From Cheiracanthium punctorium (lineage: Eukaryota > Arthropoda > Arachnida > Araneae > Cheiracanthiidae): DNA of 64,000 bases. This document shows, one piece after another, positions 21,920-34,900 of the stretch. The notes beneath the pieces are model-generated. The model saw only the letters and a program-made list of their open reading frames with translations. It was not told the DNA's origin and did not search any database. The stretch lies in NCBI GenBank assembly GCA_038373885.1, contig JAWZYV010013175.1:1178001-1242000 (forward strand). Direction: 5' to 3'. The position numbers and the translations under genes were made by a program. The first letter of the stretch is position 1; every line of letters begins with the position of its first letter.

Positions 21920-23084
21920 GATTTTTTTAAGTTCTCAGTTTAAATTGTCCCTAAACACTTCAGTAATACTTTGGTATGCTGCAGATATATTTTCAAGTAC
22001 TACAAAAATAAAAACAGCCGTTTTGTTGAGCTCTGCCAACAAATTTGGTCAATTAATTTTGGTCATCACACATTTTGGTCATTAAATTTTACATGAATTA
22101 CAAAACTAGAAAATAAAAACTGAATGTACACTTCAGTAGAAAAAAAAAATAATTTTCGTTATTGTGATATAGAGAGTTAATATTAATATTTTAATATCAG
22201 AGAATAAAGCTAATTTTTAATATCATGATGAACTCAAAGCAATCCGTAAAATAGTTTCAAACATCAAGTTTTATTCATAGCGTAATTTTCTGCATTAGAA
22301 AAGTTTGTACCCAGTCGATTACCTTGTAGTCAAACAAATCGGCATGGGTGTGTCTGCATGTACATTAAAGGGGTTGATTTAACTTAATTGGTGTTTAACT
22401 TTGTTTCAAGACAAAAAAGAAATATCCTTTTAACCTTTAAGTAATTAATGAGATGTCTATTTTAAACTTGGTACTTATTAAACTTCAATTCTTCGAAACA
22501 CAAGAAGAAAAAGTATTTTTTTTTTGTTCTAACATCTGCATCTTTTTATAAAAATTGCAAATACAGCTGGGATTGCTGCTTTACTGCATATAAAATACAC
22601 TGCGCTAGTCCACTTTTATCAAAACTCTGGAGTAACGAGAAAGAAGAGAAAAAAATCTCTTTTTTGCAGTAGCAACTCGTTTGACTAGAACAAAGAAATC
22701 TCTCCTTTTTTATCGTTTTGCAGCAGAAGCTCTGTCATGTACTTATTGCTAGTGATGCTCCTTACATTTAAATATCACGAAAATATTCTGTTTAAAAAAT
22801 CCAGAATGCTCTGAGAGCAAATTTGACGAATGCATTTGAGAAAGTAAAAGCTGCACACTTTGTCAAATGATGTTTATGATTTGCAGTTTATAGAACTATT
22901 TCCTAAATCTTAACAATCCTTGATTTTCTTTTAAGATTCAAACAATGCTTCGTAATGAACACTGACCATTCATACTGTGACGCTCTCTCCGGTACCTTTC
23001 TGATAGATGCCAAATTTGTCTTGAGAAATGATTACATTTAAAAAATTAAGAATAATATATAAATTTCCTTCATATTTACTAAGC
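21920..23084. other. AT-rich, no gene seen
   Basis: Mostly simple sequence. A good acceptor at 22723-22724 (TTTTTTATCGTTTTGCAG) is followed by a 30-codon open stretch with a hydrophobic core. It could be a terminal exon, but has no independent support. Confidence 0.3.
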
Positions 23085-23450
23085 ACTTGTGTTCTTTCCA
23101 TTTATTTTTTTCATCATTTTAGAAAGTGTATCACAACCCATGCGTAGGTCGTATTTCTCTTTCTTGCTTCAGTATGTGGAAATGTGCATCATAATTCATG
23201 TGTCGGCACTATTAGTCTTTCTTGTTTCGTTACGTAGGAAATTCTTTTATAATCCATGTGTATACCATATTTGTACTTCTTTCACTATGCGGGAAAGTGT
23301 ATCGAAATATATGCGTGGGACCTATTTGTTTTTCTTGCTTTATTTGATGGAATGTGTATCATAATACATGCTTTGGTCTTGTGGCTTTCATTATTCATTA
23401 TACTGGAAAGTGCATCATAACCTATGTGTCGGTTGTATTTGTCTTTGTGT
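23085..23450. repeat. Degenerate minisatellite, ~62 bp unit, about six copies
   Basis: The unit 'ggaaagtgtatcataa.ccatg.gt..gtc.tatttgtctttctt' recurs with strong divergence. It is the same family as 4536-4890. Confidence 0.7.
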
Positions 23451-24089
23451 TAAATTTTAAAAGTGATTCAAACCACGAATTCTGGATTTTTAATGTGTAT
23501 TACTATTAAATAGGATTTGACCAAATATATTTCAGTTTTTATTTCATCCATATATTTATTCGAAATCTATTTCTCTCTACATTAATTTACGGCATGATTT
23601 GAACTCTGAAAAAAGAAGTCACAAGCTAAATTGTTTTATATCATTATCTGTTAATTGTAACCTTTTTTGTTTTAACTCATTAAAACTGTATTCCTCTCCC
23701 CCCCCCTCCCGTACAAAAAAAAAAAAATAATAAAATAAATAAACTGAAAAATTGCAGCAGACTATCAAATGCAATGAAATCATGTGTATGAATTTAAATG
23801 TTTCATTTACGAGAGTGTGGAATATTTTTGTATAGTATATATGATACATGTTTCAATCACATAAATGTATAGCCAAACCCCGATTTGTAATGTCCTTTAT
23901 ACTTATAAAGCTCTTCTAAATCGGTCCTGACTTCGCTCCTATTGTAATAATTGTTTCGGGTTTTAATGAATTTGTAGCAGTATTTGTTTTTGTTCGTTGA
24001 ATTGCTGAACTTTTAAAATTTTAAATTTAATTAGTTAAAGCTATCTATTTCTTGTGATTGAAATTTGACTCTGTTTGTTGTTGTTTTTT

Positions 24090-24107
24090 TTCTTTCTTTT
24101 TCTTTTT

Positions 24108-24139
<32 letters not shown>

Positions 24140-24147
24140 TTTTTTTG
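24090..24147. repeat. Poly-T-rich tract
   Basis: Nearly pure T with occasional C. It lies about 100 bp from the start of the foldback at 24243. Confidence 0.9.
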
Positions 24148-24242
24148 TCTAAAAGTTTTCTTCCTACAACACACTGGAAGCCTAGCTTGCAAAATACGAG
24201 TTCAATTTCTTAAGAATTAAAGGCTGCCACGCATACACAGTG

Positions 24243-24937
24243 AACGTGCATGTGATGCAGTTAATCACATATTTATAATTAATTTTCATACTGTTAATTC
24301 ACAAATTTATAATTACTACCTATTCTAAATTTAATACACTTTGACATTTTTAAATCTTCCATCTATCTATAATTCTATTTAACTGTTTCTTAAATTACTT
24401 TCGTTTTAGCATTTGCAATACAGTTTGTTGGTGCCTTTAGTCTTAGAATTCATTTAGTTTTCGTCGTTCGCACGGGGGTTTTAATAATTTTGCATAGGTT
24501 ACATTTTATCTCTATTGATCCCCCTTGTGGCGTCTCACATTTAAATTTTAGCATACCCAAATAAATCGCCAGATTGTAAAAATGAAAAGAAACGTTGCGC
24601 TTTATATGTGTATGCTAAAATTTAAATGTGAGACGCCACAAGGGGGATCAATAGAGATAAAATGTAACCTATGCAAAATTATTAAAACCCCCGTGGGAAC
24701 GAAGAAAACTAAATGAATTCTCAGACTAAAGGCACCAACAAACTGTATTGCAAATGCTAAAACCAAAGTAATTTAAGAAACAGTTAAATAGCATTATAGA
24801 GAGATGGGAGATTTAAAAATGGCAAAGAGTATTAAATTTAGAATAGGTAAAGGGAAAACAGTAGTAATTATAAATGTGTGAATTAACTGTATGAAAATTA
24901 ATTATAAATATGTGATTAACTGCATCACAGTGCACGT
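24243..24937. repeat. Long foldback (inverted repeat), arms ~315 bp, ~55 bp loop
   Basis: The left arm 24243-24555 and right arm 24611-24937 are inverted copies differing by scattered substitutions and small indels. The loop-proximal ~110 bp are the best conserved (for example GTGAGACGCCACAAGGGGGA against its complement). The outer edge carries GATGCAGTTAATCACAT and its complement. It has no coding content. It fits a foldback or long-TIR MITE; the target duplication was not resolved. A transcript would form a long hairpin. Confidence 0.85.
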
Positions 24938-25054
24938 TAAATCTTTCTGGCTGAAAGCCTTAACATCTTTTTTACGGCTTTTAATGTTTAGGCGTTTTTT
25001 TTTTTTTTTTTCTTGCCTGACAAGAATCAGAAGGTAAGAACTTATGGGGCGATC

Positions 25055-25228
25055 TTAAAAGTTAAACAGTCCAACTAACCTAGTCACTAAGTAAACTAAT
25101 TGGAAAATCGTAAAATAATTTAGTACTCAAAACGCTAGGCTGTACCCCAAACTGACACAACGAATTATTTAAAATATCTATCAAATAACATTTAAGTCGT
25201 GTGCTGTCTAGTATTTATACTACAGAAC
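25055..25228 (+). repeat. Direct repeat, copy 1
   Basis: About 174 bp starting TAAAAGTTAAACAGTCCAAC, roughly 95% identical to 26637-26810. No TG..CA ends or polypurine tract to suggest an LTR. Confidence 0.85.
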
Positions 25229-26636
25229 AAACTAAAAAGTTCAAGAGAAACTCAATCTTTTAATTATACAGGATTGGCAGTATAAAATCCCGCATAGTTG
25301 TTCTAATTATATAATACTTAAATCCAGGAATAAAAAATCTATACATAAATGTAAAAATGATAATATTTAATATTAACAAAAACAGTACAGTTATTCTTAA
25401 GTTTGTCCTTGTATTACTAATTCACAAAATGCATCAGGATAGTAATGGAAATCATCTACTGTTTCATAATAGACACCTCTTTATAAATTAAAAAGATTTA
25501 AAACCGGTGAATTCATTAATTCCGCGTCATAAAACTCTTTAAAATGTTTACTGATTTTTTTCCCTTTAAGCGATTAAGATTCAAACTTTAACTAGTGAAC
25601 AGTTAATTTTAGTTTTAGTACATTTAGAATAACTTTCATTTTGCTTTACAGCAGAAATATACAGTTAAATATTTAATCTGTTGACATCGTATTGTACGGA
25701 CATTTATCTCTATTAACTGCGCTGAATTCAGCTTTTGATGCTCAAAAGAACACCTACGGGAGTTACGTTAGTCCAACATATATCCTATTCGTCAATTACA
25801 AATGCATATCTAGTCGTGGTTAGCCATTCAAATACCGTCTAATAACATGAAACACTTGAAATAGATTCATTAAAATGTATGTAAACTGTTAATTTATGCT
25901 TTGATGTTAGATTAATGTGAAGTGGGCTATCTGGTTTAAATCTCACTCAGAGGCACCGGAAGGGATTTTTTTCTGGAGAGGCAAGCTGATTTTTTGTTGG
26001 AGGATAGGGGGGGGGGGGGGGGGAGACAAGCTGGTATATTGTTTGATAAGTTTATAAAGAGCCCTGTCCTTCAACGGTCGCAGTTATTGTTCTGATCTCG
26101 GAGCGTTGGCCGGACTCCGCAGTCACCCTATACCCTTTAACGCTTAATTGAAATATTGCTGTGATCCAAAAAATGTGATGGATCAGGTTTGATCTTCCTG
26201 ATCTTCAAACATACTGCTATCGTCGCAATCCTTATGTTGGAGCAAATGGAGCCTTAAGTGTTATTGGATTTATGTGCACCCTCTGTCCTTCAACGATTAT
26301 CATTACCATCCCAATTTCCCAATACTGCTGCTGATTATGGCACAGGGTGCTCATGGATTGAGACACTTCCTTCAATGCACACTATTATCATTGCGATTCC
26401 TATGTTTAAATAAATGGGATTTAAATCGCTACCCAAATCAATCGTTAAGGGCAGGGGGGTGCTTATAGATTCGGAGGGCACTTGAAGTGTACCTACGCAC
26501 TGTATAGGATTGGCTATTTTGTGGTTTTGTCCGTATTTATGTTCTTCAAAAAAACATTTTACCCGATATAATACACAAAAATTAGTTGATAGTGTAAAGA
26601 TGGTATAAAGATTAGTTGATGGTGTATTAGTTGATG
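25229..26636. other. Spacer between direct repeats
   Basis: It contains a G-run (26008-26022) and a GC-richer block (26045-26500) with weak internal repetition ('ctgtccttcaacg', 'gcaatccttatgttggagcaaatgg' and 'gcgattcctatgtttaaataaatgg'). No recognisable gene. Confidence 0.35.
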
Positions 26637-26810
26637 TAAAAGTTAAACAGTCCAACTAACCTAGTCACTAAGTAAACTAATTGGAAAATCTTAAAATAAT
26701 TTAGTACTCAAGACACTAGGCTGTACCCCAAACTGACACAATGAATTATTTAAAATATCTATCAAATAACATTTAAGTCGTTTGCTGTCTAATATTTATA
26801 CTATAGCAAA
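26637..26810 (+). repeat. Direct repeat, copy 2
   Basis: Second copy of 25055-25228, about 1.58 kb away in the same orientation, suggesting a local segmental duplication or insertion of the intervening DNA with one copy. Confidence 0.85.
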
Positions 26811-27411
26811 TCAACAAATTTTCGATCAGCAAATTTTTGATAAATTCTGCATTTCGAAAAGGAGGAGAGACAAAAAGTATACTTTGACCTCCTCACTACA
26901 AAATCTGGGGGTCAAGTGCCCCCGCTGCCTCCCCGGTTCCGGCCCAATGATCTCACTGAAAATATAGTTCATTTCTATTGAAAGCAGGAAAAATAAAGGA
27001 TTCCTTCAAACCGATTTACTAAGGTAATAATCAATCTGATAACAACTACAGCTCTGGTATTGTTTTTAATTGGTTTTAACTGACTTATAACATTAAAGTA
27101 TTAAAGCTTATAATGAAGCTTCCCGCAAATGCAGGAATTAAATTTTCAAATTTCTTTTTAATTCTGTACGATCTTTTTACTGTATCTCTACAAAAAAAAT
27201 ACGTAAGTAGAATGTGTTTTTGTTTTACCATCATTTAAAATCACAAAACAAGATTCGTGAAAAAACGGAGGGGTCTATTTCTCGTTGGAAACAGATAACT
27301 TTTTTTAATTCTGCATTTTTAATCCTAAAAAAAAAATGGTATGTTTTATGTAAATCTTCCAATCATCAATTATAGTGTTCCTCGTGAATCTTTTGAGCCG
27401 TATTAGCATAT

Positions 27412-28560
27412 ACGGTAATGTTCAAAATTAGGTGAATTTTTAGATTTTGGCAATTATCTCCAGGACCCAGAACTATCGGATATATTTAATGAAATTTGGT
27501 TTGAGCATAGGTCGATACACTGAAAAACAATTCCCTTTACTTTTACCAGCAGATTGGGCTGTTGTTACTTGTAACTAAAGCACCATGTGCTTAAGTTTAC
27601 AAGCTCATTGCGCTGTAATTATTTGCAGAAAGAAACTATTCAACAGCTATGATACACACGCATGATCGTGAGTAACACCCATCCCAGTCGACAGGTATGA
27701 AACAGTGGTTACAGGATCGAACAAAAAAAATGCTTTACTAGGAATCTGTTACTGGTGGTCAAATATGCAAGTCTTGATTTCATATTGAAAATAAAGCAGT
27801 TTTTGTGTTTCTGTAGAAATTGTCCAACTCAATCAGCAAGGCTTTTTCAGGAGCTGTGTGATTCTGAGAGAAGATCTGCAAATTGTAATCTCCGTATGCC
27901 GAGCATCCGCGTCCCAGGTGTGTTTTATACGGTAGAGGACTACTGATCAATCTGGTTATACCATCTGATTATACCACTTCCATTTCCAAAAGAACCGTCT
28001 AATATAGGAGCTGTAGGTTGCAACGCGTTGTCATCTAATCGGGATCAACTGCACTCCTGAAAAGGCAAGCACTGGGCTCCAAGATCTCATTCTTATATCT
28101 CCCATAAGGCAAACTGCCAAACACACAGAGAGATGTGCGATTATCCAACATGAATCCGCCCAGACGATCAAACATTCACTGCCATAATGATCGATGCCTG
28201 GGACATTGTAGGGCAAGAAACCGATCCCTGATTTTGTCCATATGAAAGTACATCAAAAATCAGTGATTGGTGGTTATCTGAGACTCATCAATGAAGAGAA
28301 CGGCCGCCGATTGATCCCTTCTCCAGTTTTCACTACCTCCGAAATCATGTTAAATGGACGTTTTATTCGTAGAACCGTTCGCAGCTGTTTGTAGACATGA
28401 GCAGGCGCAAACAGTAGGTCATCTTGCTAACAGTCTTCTCTCCTGAAGCCTATCGGAAACTCTTGAAATCCAGCTTGCTATAACCTCACAGAAATCACAG
28501 AGCTGAGACGATGTAATTAACAAATAGCGATCTTCTTTTGCAGCCGTAGTTCTTACACAG
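27412..28560 (-). pseudogene. Decayed Tc1-like transposase and element
   Basis: On the - strand around 28200-28035 the pattern IDHYGS..LIVWADSCW..GDIRMRSWSPVLAFSG matches the Tc1-family stretch between the first and second catalytic Asp (G..S.MVWG/AGI, then a RY..E.L.P...F segment). The flanks show further helix-turn-helix and DDE-like fragments broken by stops. TACGGTAATGTTCAAAATTA at 27412 resembles a Tc1-type terminal repeat, but the partner end was not found. The catalytic residues cannot be placed reliably, so this is an old relic. Confidence 0.4.
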
Positions 28561-28569
28561 CCTTCGTCA

Positions 28570-30338
28570 AGATTTTTCTTGAAGAGTCCGGTATCCTGAA
28601 ACTGATTTCATAAATTAGACACGACTCTGGGTATTACACTGAAATCTGAACTTGATAACAACCTACATTTCCAAATTCTTAACGATTTTCTCTCCTTTTC
28701 CTACATCTAAACGTTGTTATTTAATTCTGAACTGAACCGAATGCTGCAAAAAACCCCTAAGAATTTCAGTGAGGAGTACGAGCTATCGAAATGTGGACTT
28801 TGCCACGAGCTATTATAAAGCCTGTTCCTCTACTAGCTAAACTAGCTATGTGTAATACTATTTCTCTATTTCGAAGTAGTAATCGTTCAATTAGATTTCT
28901 TTCAGTTATATTCATAATGTTTGAGAAAATATTCACATTCTCTTTATTTCGAGGTTTTTTCCTACAATTAGTCTGTCACTTAATTTTGAAAGAATAATTT
29001 AAAATAAATTATTTCATCCTTAATTAGCTTGTTTAAAAACCCAAGTAGACTCTTATGCTTAAAATTTACAGCTTTTCTTAAAGCCAGTCTAAATCATCAT
29101 GCCTTTAATTTTGCTTTAATCATATCAGTTATGACTTTTGCAATATTCATTGAAACTCTGAAAAAACTATATAGTTATTATATTGCTTTCGAAAATACCT
29201 AATGCAACATGAACTGAAATATAAATCTAAAGTTTCGTGAAATATGTGATCATGCTATCTAAAAATATAACCGGTATTTATACAGCGCTGAATCTGTTTT
29301 ATCATTCTTACATAGAAACCTAATCTAAAATGCCTTGAAAAAAACATTAAAAAGATCTAACTCTAAAAGTTTGCTCGCATTTATTATCTACCTTGTAAAG
29401 CATTTGTAGAACAAAGCGCGTAACTGAAACCTTTTTTAAACCTACATTAAAAACCCTTTCCAATAAAATTTAGTTACCCTAAATCAAGAATCTAAAACAG
29501 CCTCGTCTCAGCTTTTCTTTTATAAATGGAAAGAAAAAAAAGAGAGAAAGAAAAACTTTCTGCATATTTTTATTTCTTTATGGCAAAAAGAGAAAAAGAC
29601 TAATATTTTTTTCTTTTGCTTGTGTCATTCATGTCTGTTATAAAATTTCTCGCAGAAAAAAAAAATACATGCGTTCCTTATTTTTCTGCTGATATCCCAG
29701 GGAATTAGGATTGTTTTACTCTAATGTCCATATTAGACAAAAAATAACTTTCTGTGCATGATATGAAACCTTGAAGAGCAGCCTTTGTCTTAATGGCTTT
29801 TTAATGTTCTCTATTCGATTCCTTTTTTCTTGCCTTTTTTTATGGAAGTGAACGTGTGTATCAGTTTTAATCTCTTTATGGAAAGTAGTAAAAAAAAGTG
29901 GAAATTGGTTATTATGTTGCATTCCTGTGAAGAAGTTTAGTATATCTGGATGCTTTTATTCTAATTCTAAATTGTAAAATAGCCTTTAATAGATGTATGT
30001 TTAAAATAAACATGTATGCACTATTTTTGATTACCGACATAAATTAAAGTTTTATGTAGCTAACGCAAATGTTTGTATTTTTCTGATAGATAAATTTTAA
30101 TGGCTCTTTTCGTTTATGATAAAAAAAATAAAGCTACTAGTTTTCTTTTATCGTTATATGCTTGAATTTTGTTGCATTTAGAAACAAAAACTTCCGTTTT
30201 AACTTTTTCTACCTTATGGAGCATCTACTTTGAACATTGCTGTTACTTTCAGTTGTGACAAAAATATAAGAAAGTTTCTTGATTTTATATTAACTATCTT
30301 TTGATCAACAAACTCTAAATAAAAAGCATTATTCTCTC
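28570..30338. other. AT-rich, no gene seen
   Basis: Several open stretches (for example 28791-28997 and 29716-29922) have random-looking composition and no splice context. No repeats stand out beyond short A/T runs. Confidence 0.4.
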
Positions 30339-30360
30339 TCTCTCATATATATATATATAT
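30339..30360. repeat. (TC)n-(TA)n microsatellite
   Basis: TCTCTCTC followed by about nine AT units, immediately before the Helitron 5' end. Confidence 0.95.
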
Positions 30361-31340
30361 CCTAACTAATATTACAAATGCAAAAGTGAGTTTGTTTGTT
30401 TGCTACGCTTTCACGCCTAAACCGCTTAATCGATTATGATGAATTTTGGTATAGAGAAATATGATACCCTGTAAACGGTTATAGACTACTTACAATTTTA
30501 GATTTTTAATCCTAACTAATATTATAAATGCGAAAGTGAGTTTATTTGTCTGTTACGCTATCACGCCTAAACCGCAGAATCGATTATGATGAATTTTGGT
30601 ATAGAGAGATATGAGACCCTGGAAACGGTTATTGTCTACTTATAATTTTAGATTTTTAATTACTTTTTAAATTATTAATTAAAAACCGTTTTTACGTTGC
30701 CACGCTTGGCGAGTTTTGACCGTATAAAATGATTCATGTTTTGAGCTAATAGAAATGCTATTACTTCAGTGAAGAATCGCGGGCATCTGAAAAACATGAA
30801 ATACCACGCAAATTATGCCAGTTTTACGCCAAATCTATCTATAATAATAAAAATGATTGTTCTCCAGACAAATCTACAGCACGCAGATCTTTGAAAATTT
30901 GTTCATATAAGCCCATGACTTCGGTAATGCGCATCTGTGGCTCAGAATTTTGAAATTTTAATTACTTTTTGAACTATCAATTAAAACCATTTTTAGGTAG
31001 TCATGCTTGGCGAGTTTCGCCCGCACAAAATGGTTTATTCTATTGAAATAAAGCAGAAATTCTATTTGCAGAATCGCGTGCATTTGAAAAACATGAAACG
31101 GCATGGAAATTACATTAGTTTTAAGCCCAATTAAAAAGCATAGGGGAAAAATGTCCAAATGTGTTTCTTAAAGTTCATAAATTTCCAAATCCTACCAATA
31201 ATATAAATGTGCACGTCTGTGTCTTTGGATGTTTGTGTCTGAATCACGCAAAAATGGCTGAACGACTTTGGATAAAATTTGGAATAATGATAGCTTATAC
31301 CCTGGATTAATATACAGGCAACCTTTCATGTATATAAAAT
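30360..31340 (+). mobile_element. Clustered Helitron 5'-end repeats
   Basis: A|TCCTAACTAATATTA(C/T)AAATGC begins near 30360 and again near 30510, and a diverged form (TCCTACCAATAATATAAATG) begins near 31190. Each is followed by a block ending in ACTTTGG/ATTTTGGTAT-like sequence. TC at the start preceded by A, and the CTAATATTATAAATGCGAAAG stretch, are typical of arthropod Helitron 5' ends. The 30655-30830 and 30953-31130 stretches are further tandem copies of an internal block ('gccacgcttggcgagtttt'). No Rep/helicase gene is present. Confidence 0.5.
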
Positions 31341-31467
31341 AAGTAATTCTTTTAGAAAGACACTCAAAATAATTCTAATACATTACGCTCTATGGGCATT
31401 TTGTAGTTACTGAACCAATTCTAGAACTTTTTTCACTGATTGAAAGTCACACTATCCCTGAGTATGA

Positions 31468-31600
31468 TTGTTTGTTTGTTTGTGGATTAAGGCCGATTGA
31501 CTCCACCAGGGTCCTAGGCTTATATGGGAAATTCCCTCTTGGGGGGGGGGGGACTTTCTAACGGATCCTAGCCCTTATTTACGCGAGGTTTCAGGGAAAA
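31468..31600 (-). repeat. SINE copy with (CAAA)n tail
   Basis: Read on the - strand it shares GGATCCGTTAGAAAGTCC and an ACAAACAAACAAA tail with 33086-33179. It sits beside the 3' remnant of the transposase relic that the Polinton-like element interrupts. Confidence 0.5.
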
Positions 31601-31706
31601 CCATGAACTCCGAATGGCTAGGTCGACAGGCTCGAGGGGGGATTTTGAGTGGCCACAGGTTCGTGAAGGATGCCCCGATATTTTGCTGAAGTAATCATTT
31701 GGTGTC
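31601..31706 (-). pseudogene. IS630/Tc1-type transposase relic, segment downstream of the Polinton-like insertion
   Basis: Read on the - strand, 31706 down to about 31625 gives HQMITSAKYRGILHEPVATQN, which continues in frame from GFIGPIFG encoded at 40170-40138 on the other side of the inserted element. The two flanks therefore belonged to one gene before insertion. The last bases (31701-31706, GGTGTC) are the left copy of the target duplication. The frame later ends in stops. Confidence 0.7.
31701..31706 (+). repeat. Target-site duplication, left copy (GGTGTC)
   Basis: Six bases identical to 40132-40137; six is the Polinton/Maverick norm. Confidence 0.85.
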
Positions 31707-31990
31707 AGTAGTAGATAAATAAGAGTTCTGCCCATGCGCAGCCATGTTAATCGTGCGCAGCCATACAAGTGCGTTCCCTGGGTCGAGAGAGAGAGAGGGG
31801 GGCGTGGTCGGACCGGATGTGGGGAGCGGATGTTCGAAGGGTTGATAAGAATTTCCTTTTTTTCAGATAAGGGGACTTGAAATTTTTTCAGATTGTGACA
31901 TATTTTTCAAATAAGGGGACTTGTAATTTTTTCAGATTGTGACATATTTTTTGAAATAAGGGGACTTGGAAAAAAAATTTTCAAATTTGA
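31707..31990 (+). repeat. Left terminal inverted repeat of the Polinton-like element
   Basis: It contains AGAGTTCTGCCC, a (GA)n stretch, GCGTGGTCGGACCGGATGTG and three to four ~38-bp tandem units ('aaataaggggacttg..ttttttcagattgtgacatat'). It matches the right terminus (about 39828-40131, inverted) but with visible substitutions and indels, so the two termini are not freshly identical. Confidence 0.8.
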
Positions 31991-34900
31991 ACGCGCAACC
32001 TACAAAAGAATTCATAGGCTAATGATTGTTGTTCATTAGGCCGAGAATCCTTCGGGTATAAAATTGTAGGTGTATTGTGTAATACTTTACTTTTCAAAAT
32101 GAATTGGGACTTTGATTAATTTTTCGAAGTTTATTTTTTTATTTGTTTAGTTTTCTTTACCATTTAGTAATAGAACCAATGCAAATTGAATAAATGTTGC
32201 TTAATACATACTTCTAATTTTTGTATACGTTTGATATGATTATAGCATATATTTAATAAGTAACAGTTTACTAGAATATTAAAGTAGGGTTTAGGATACC
32301 CATACATTTTCTACAAATTTCTTCTACTGTTAGGGAAGTGAGAAAATTATACCATAGAACGATTTTAGTACCTATAGTTTTTACAAATAATGATTTAGAT
32401 AGTGTATGAACTTTTTTATCTAAACATTTTTTTTTCTTAAGAGATTTTTACCCAAGTTTTAATTTTAAGTTAAATAAGTTTTACACAAATTTTTTTTAAT
32501 CAAGATAATTATTTTCAATTTTTTTTAACCAACAGTTTTAATTTTAAGTTAAATAATTTTACAACAAATATTTTTTTAATTAATTTTACAACAAATATTT
32601 TTTTAATCAAGAGTTAATTTATTTTTTAACCAAGTTTTAATTTTAAGTTAAATAATTTTACAACAAATACATTTTTACTAAATTTAATTTTTTTTTAACC
32701 AAGTTTTAATTTTAAGTTAAATAATTTTACAACAAATATTTTTTTAATCAAATGTTTTTAATTTATCAAGAAAAAAAATTTTAATCAAGTGTTTTTAATT
32801 TATCAAGAAAAAAAAATTTAATCAAGTGTTTTTAATTTTTTGTATACCGTATTTTTGTTAAGTAGCCGTTTAACATTAAAGTAGGATTTAGGATACCCAT
32901 ATATTTTCTACAAATTTAATCTACTGTTAGGCAAGTGAGAAAATTATACCATAGAAAGATTTTAGTACCTACAGATTTTACAAATAATGATTTGGATATA
33001 GTCTTATATTCTATTGCGAGAAAACCACTTTAGCCATATATCCCCCAAAACTCAAGTTTTTGTATACGAAATGCATGAATACGCGTTAGATCCCCTTAGA
33101 AAGTCCTCCTACCAAGGCACCCCTCATCCTAAGCAGATACCCCCGCGTGCAGGTTTGCCTTAAAACACAAACAAACAAAGTATTTATCTAAACATTTTTT
33201 CTTACCCACACATTTTTGATAAATCTTAGGCAGCGATTATACTAGTTTATATTTTCTATAGATCAATTAGAGAAAAAATTGCATTTTTAGTAATCCTACA
33301 AAATATTTTTACTGTATATCACAAGTAGAGTAACTTGATTTATAGAATTTCAATACGATACGAATTGTTATCAAAGTAATCATGATTTATAGAATTTCAA
33401 TACGATACGAGTTAGATTGTTTATGTGCAACACTAATTGCAGTTTGACTATGAAAGCATAATTTTATACATGAATCAACCTTTTGAGTGGTATGCACTTA
33501 GCCTATTTTATAGAAAGGTGAGCATAACTAGAGACTAGATAGTACTATTGTTAGAAAGTTGAACTATTGGAAATAAAAATTGAAGATCCGTTTTAGCACA
33601 ATTGCATGTACATAAAATATCTTTCAATACTTAGATAGTTTAAATCGCAAATCATTACTTAAACTAAAAAATACAAGGTTTTTACTTACGTGAAGGGACA
33701 TCGTGCTAAATCTTCGAGTCTCTGGACAAAGTACCAACATCTATACGGCTAGCAAGACCGGAAAATCGAATAATGATTTAAAATACATTATCCCTAATTC
33801 CCGGTCCAACTAGCACATTTTCATTCATTCTTAATACCATCATATGCTGAAATAGGTATATTATTTTGACACTAAAAACAAAACACATTTGAAGATATTA
33901 AACGCTTTAAAAGTAATTTTTTTTTTCTTATAACAATTTACCAGATTCACAATGCTATTTTATGTAGGATAAAATTAGTTAGCAAGCGAAAATTTAATCT
34001 TAATTAGAATTTACTGAAATATAGATACCATGCATGCCTTATTTTCTATTAGGAGAAAGCCCTCAAACCCCAGTTTTTGTATACAAACTGCATAAAGTAC
34101 TTCTACCGATAATGCTATTAATATTAATTACACTGGATTACCCACTTAAAATTTCGCAAAACACCAAAATACAGAAAAACATGCATTAACAAAAAAAATC
34201 ACACTTAAAAGTACAACACATCAAAAGTGCAAACTATAAGAACCACATAATTATTTTCAATTAGAATTACGGTATCAACTTATATGTAACTAAAATAATA
34301 GAAAATATTACACTTACCCTGTACTTGTACACGCGAGAGGTGAAAATAATAAAAATATTCGCAAATATATCCACAGCATAAGTAAAATCCACGTGCATGT
34401 GCCATATTGCTGATAACAGAAATTTAGAGATAAGAGAGTGCCTTGAGGCTCTACAGAGCCGGTACAATAAGAGTTGGCCAGTTTGCCGATAAGATAAAAC
34501 CAGGGAGGGTGCTAGGGGAATACCGAATTGTGGGGACACGTGTTTCATTCTACGTTCAAAAATGGGGACTTATGGATGAAGATGTTTACTACTTAAAAAC
34601 ATAATCTAATTTTTACAAACGCATTGGAACTTTGTAAAGGATATCTATTGAACACGTATTAAATACATTATGATTATTCTTCTGATCGACATTATATCCT
34701 AAATTAAAATATCAAAGTTAAGCTACAACGATTAATATATTTTACGTAGTTTAGGAAACTAATGAATCATTATATTAATTTCTGTGAAACAATTAGCAAA
34801 GAGCATTATACTAAAGCAAATTATTTTTGTTAAGTTTTGATAAATAACAGTAATAAATTATAGGCATTGCAGATGAATGAGTATTCACGTATAAAATAGG

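Noticed and set aside
22725..22818. Terminal exon with a hydrophobic segment after a strong acceptor
   Set aside because: Phase fits the exon at 13703-13881, but length, composition and lack of other support make chance likely.
25055..26810. LTR retrotransposon
   Set aside because: The direct repeats lack TG..CA ends, a primer-binding site or a polypurine tract, and nothing like gag or pol lies between them.
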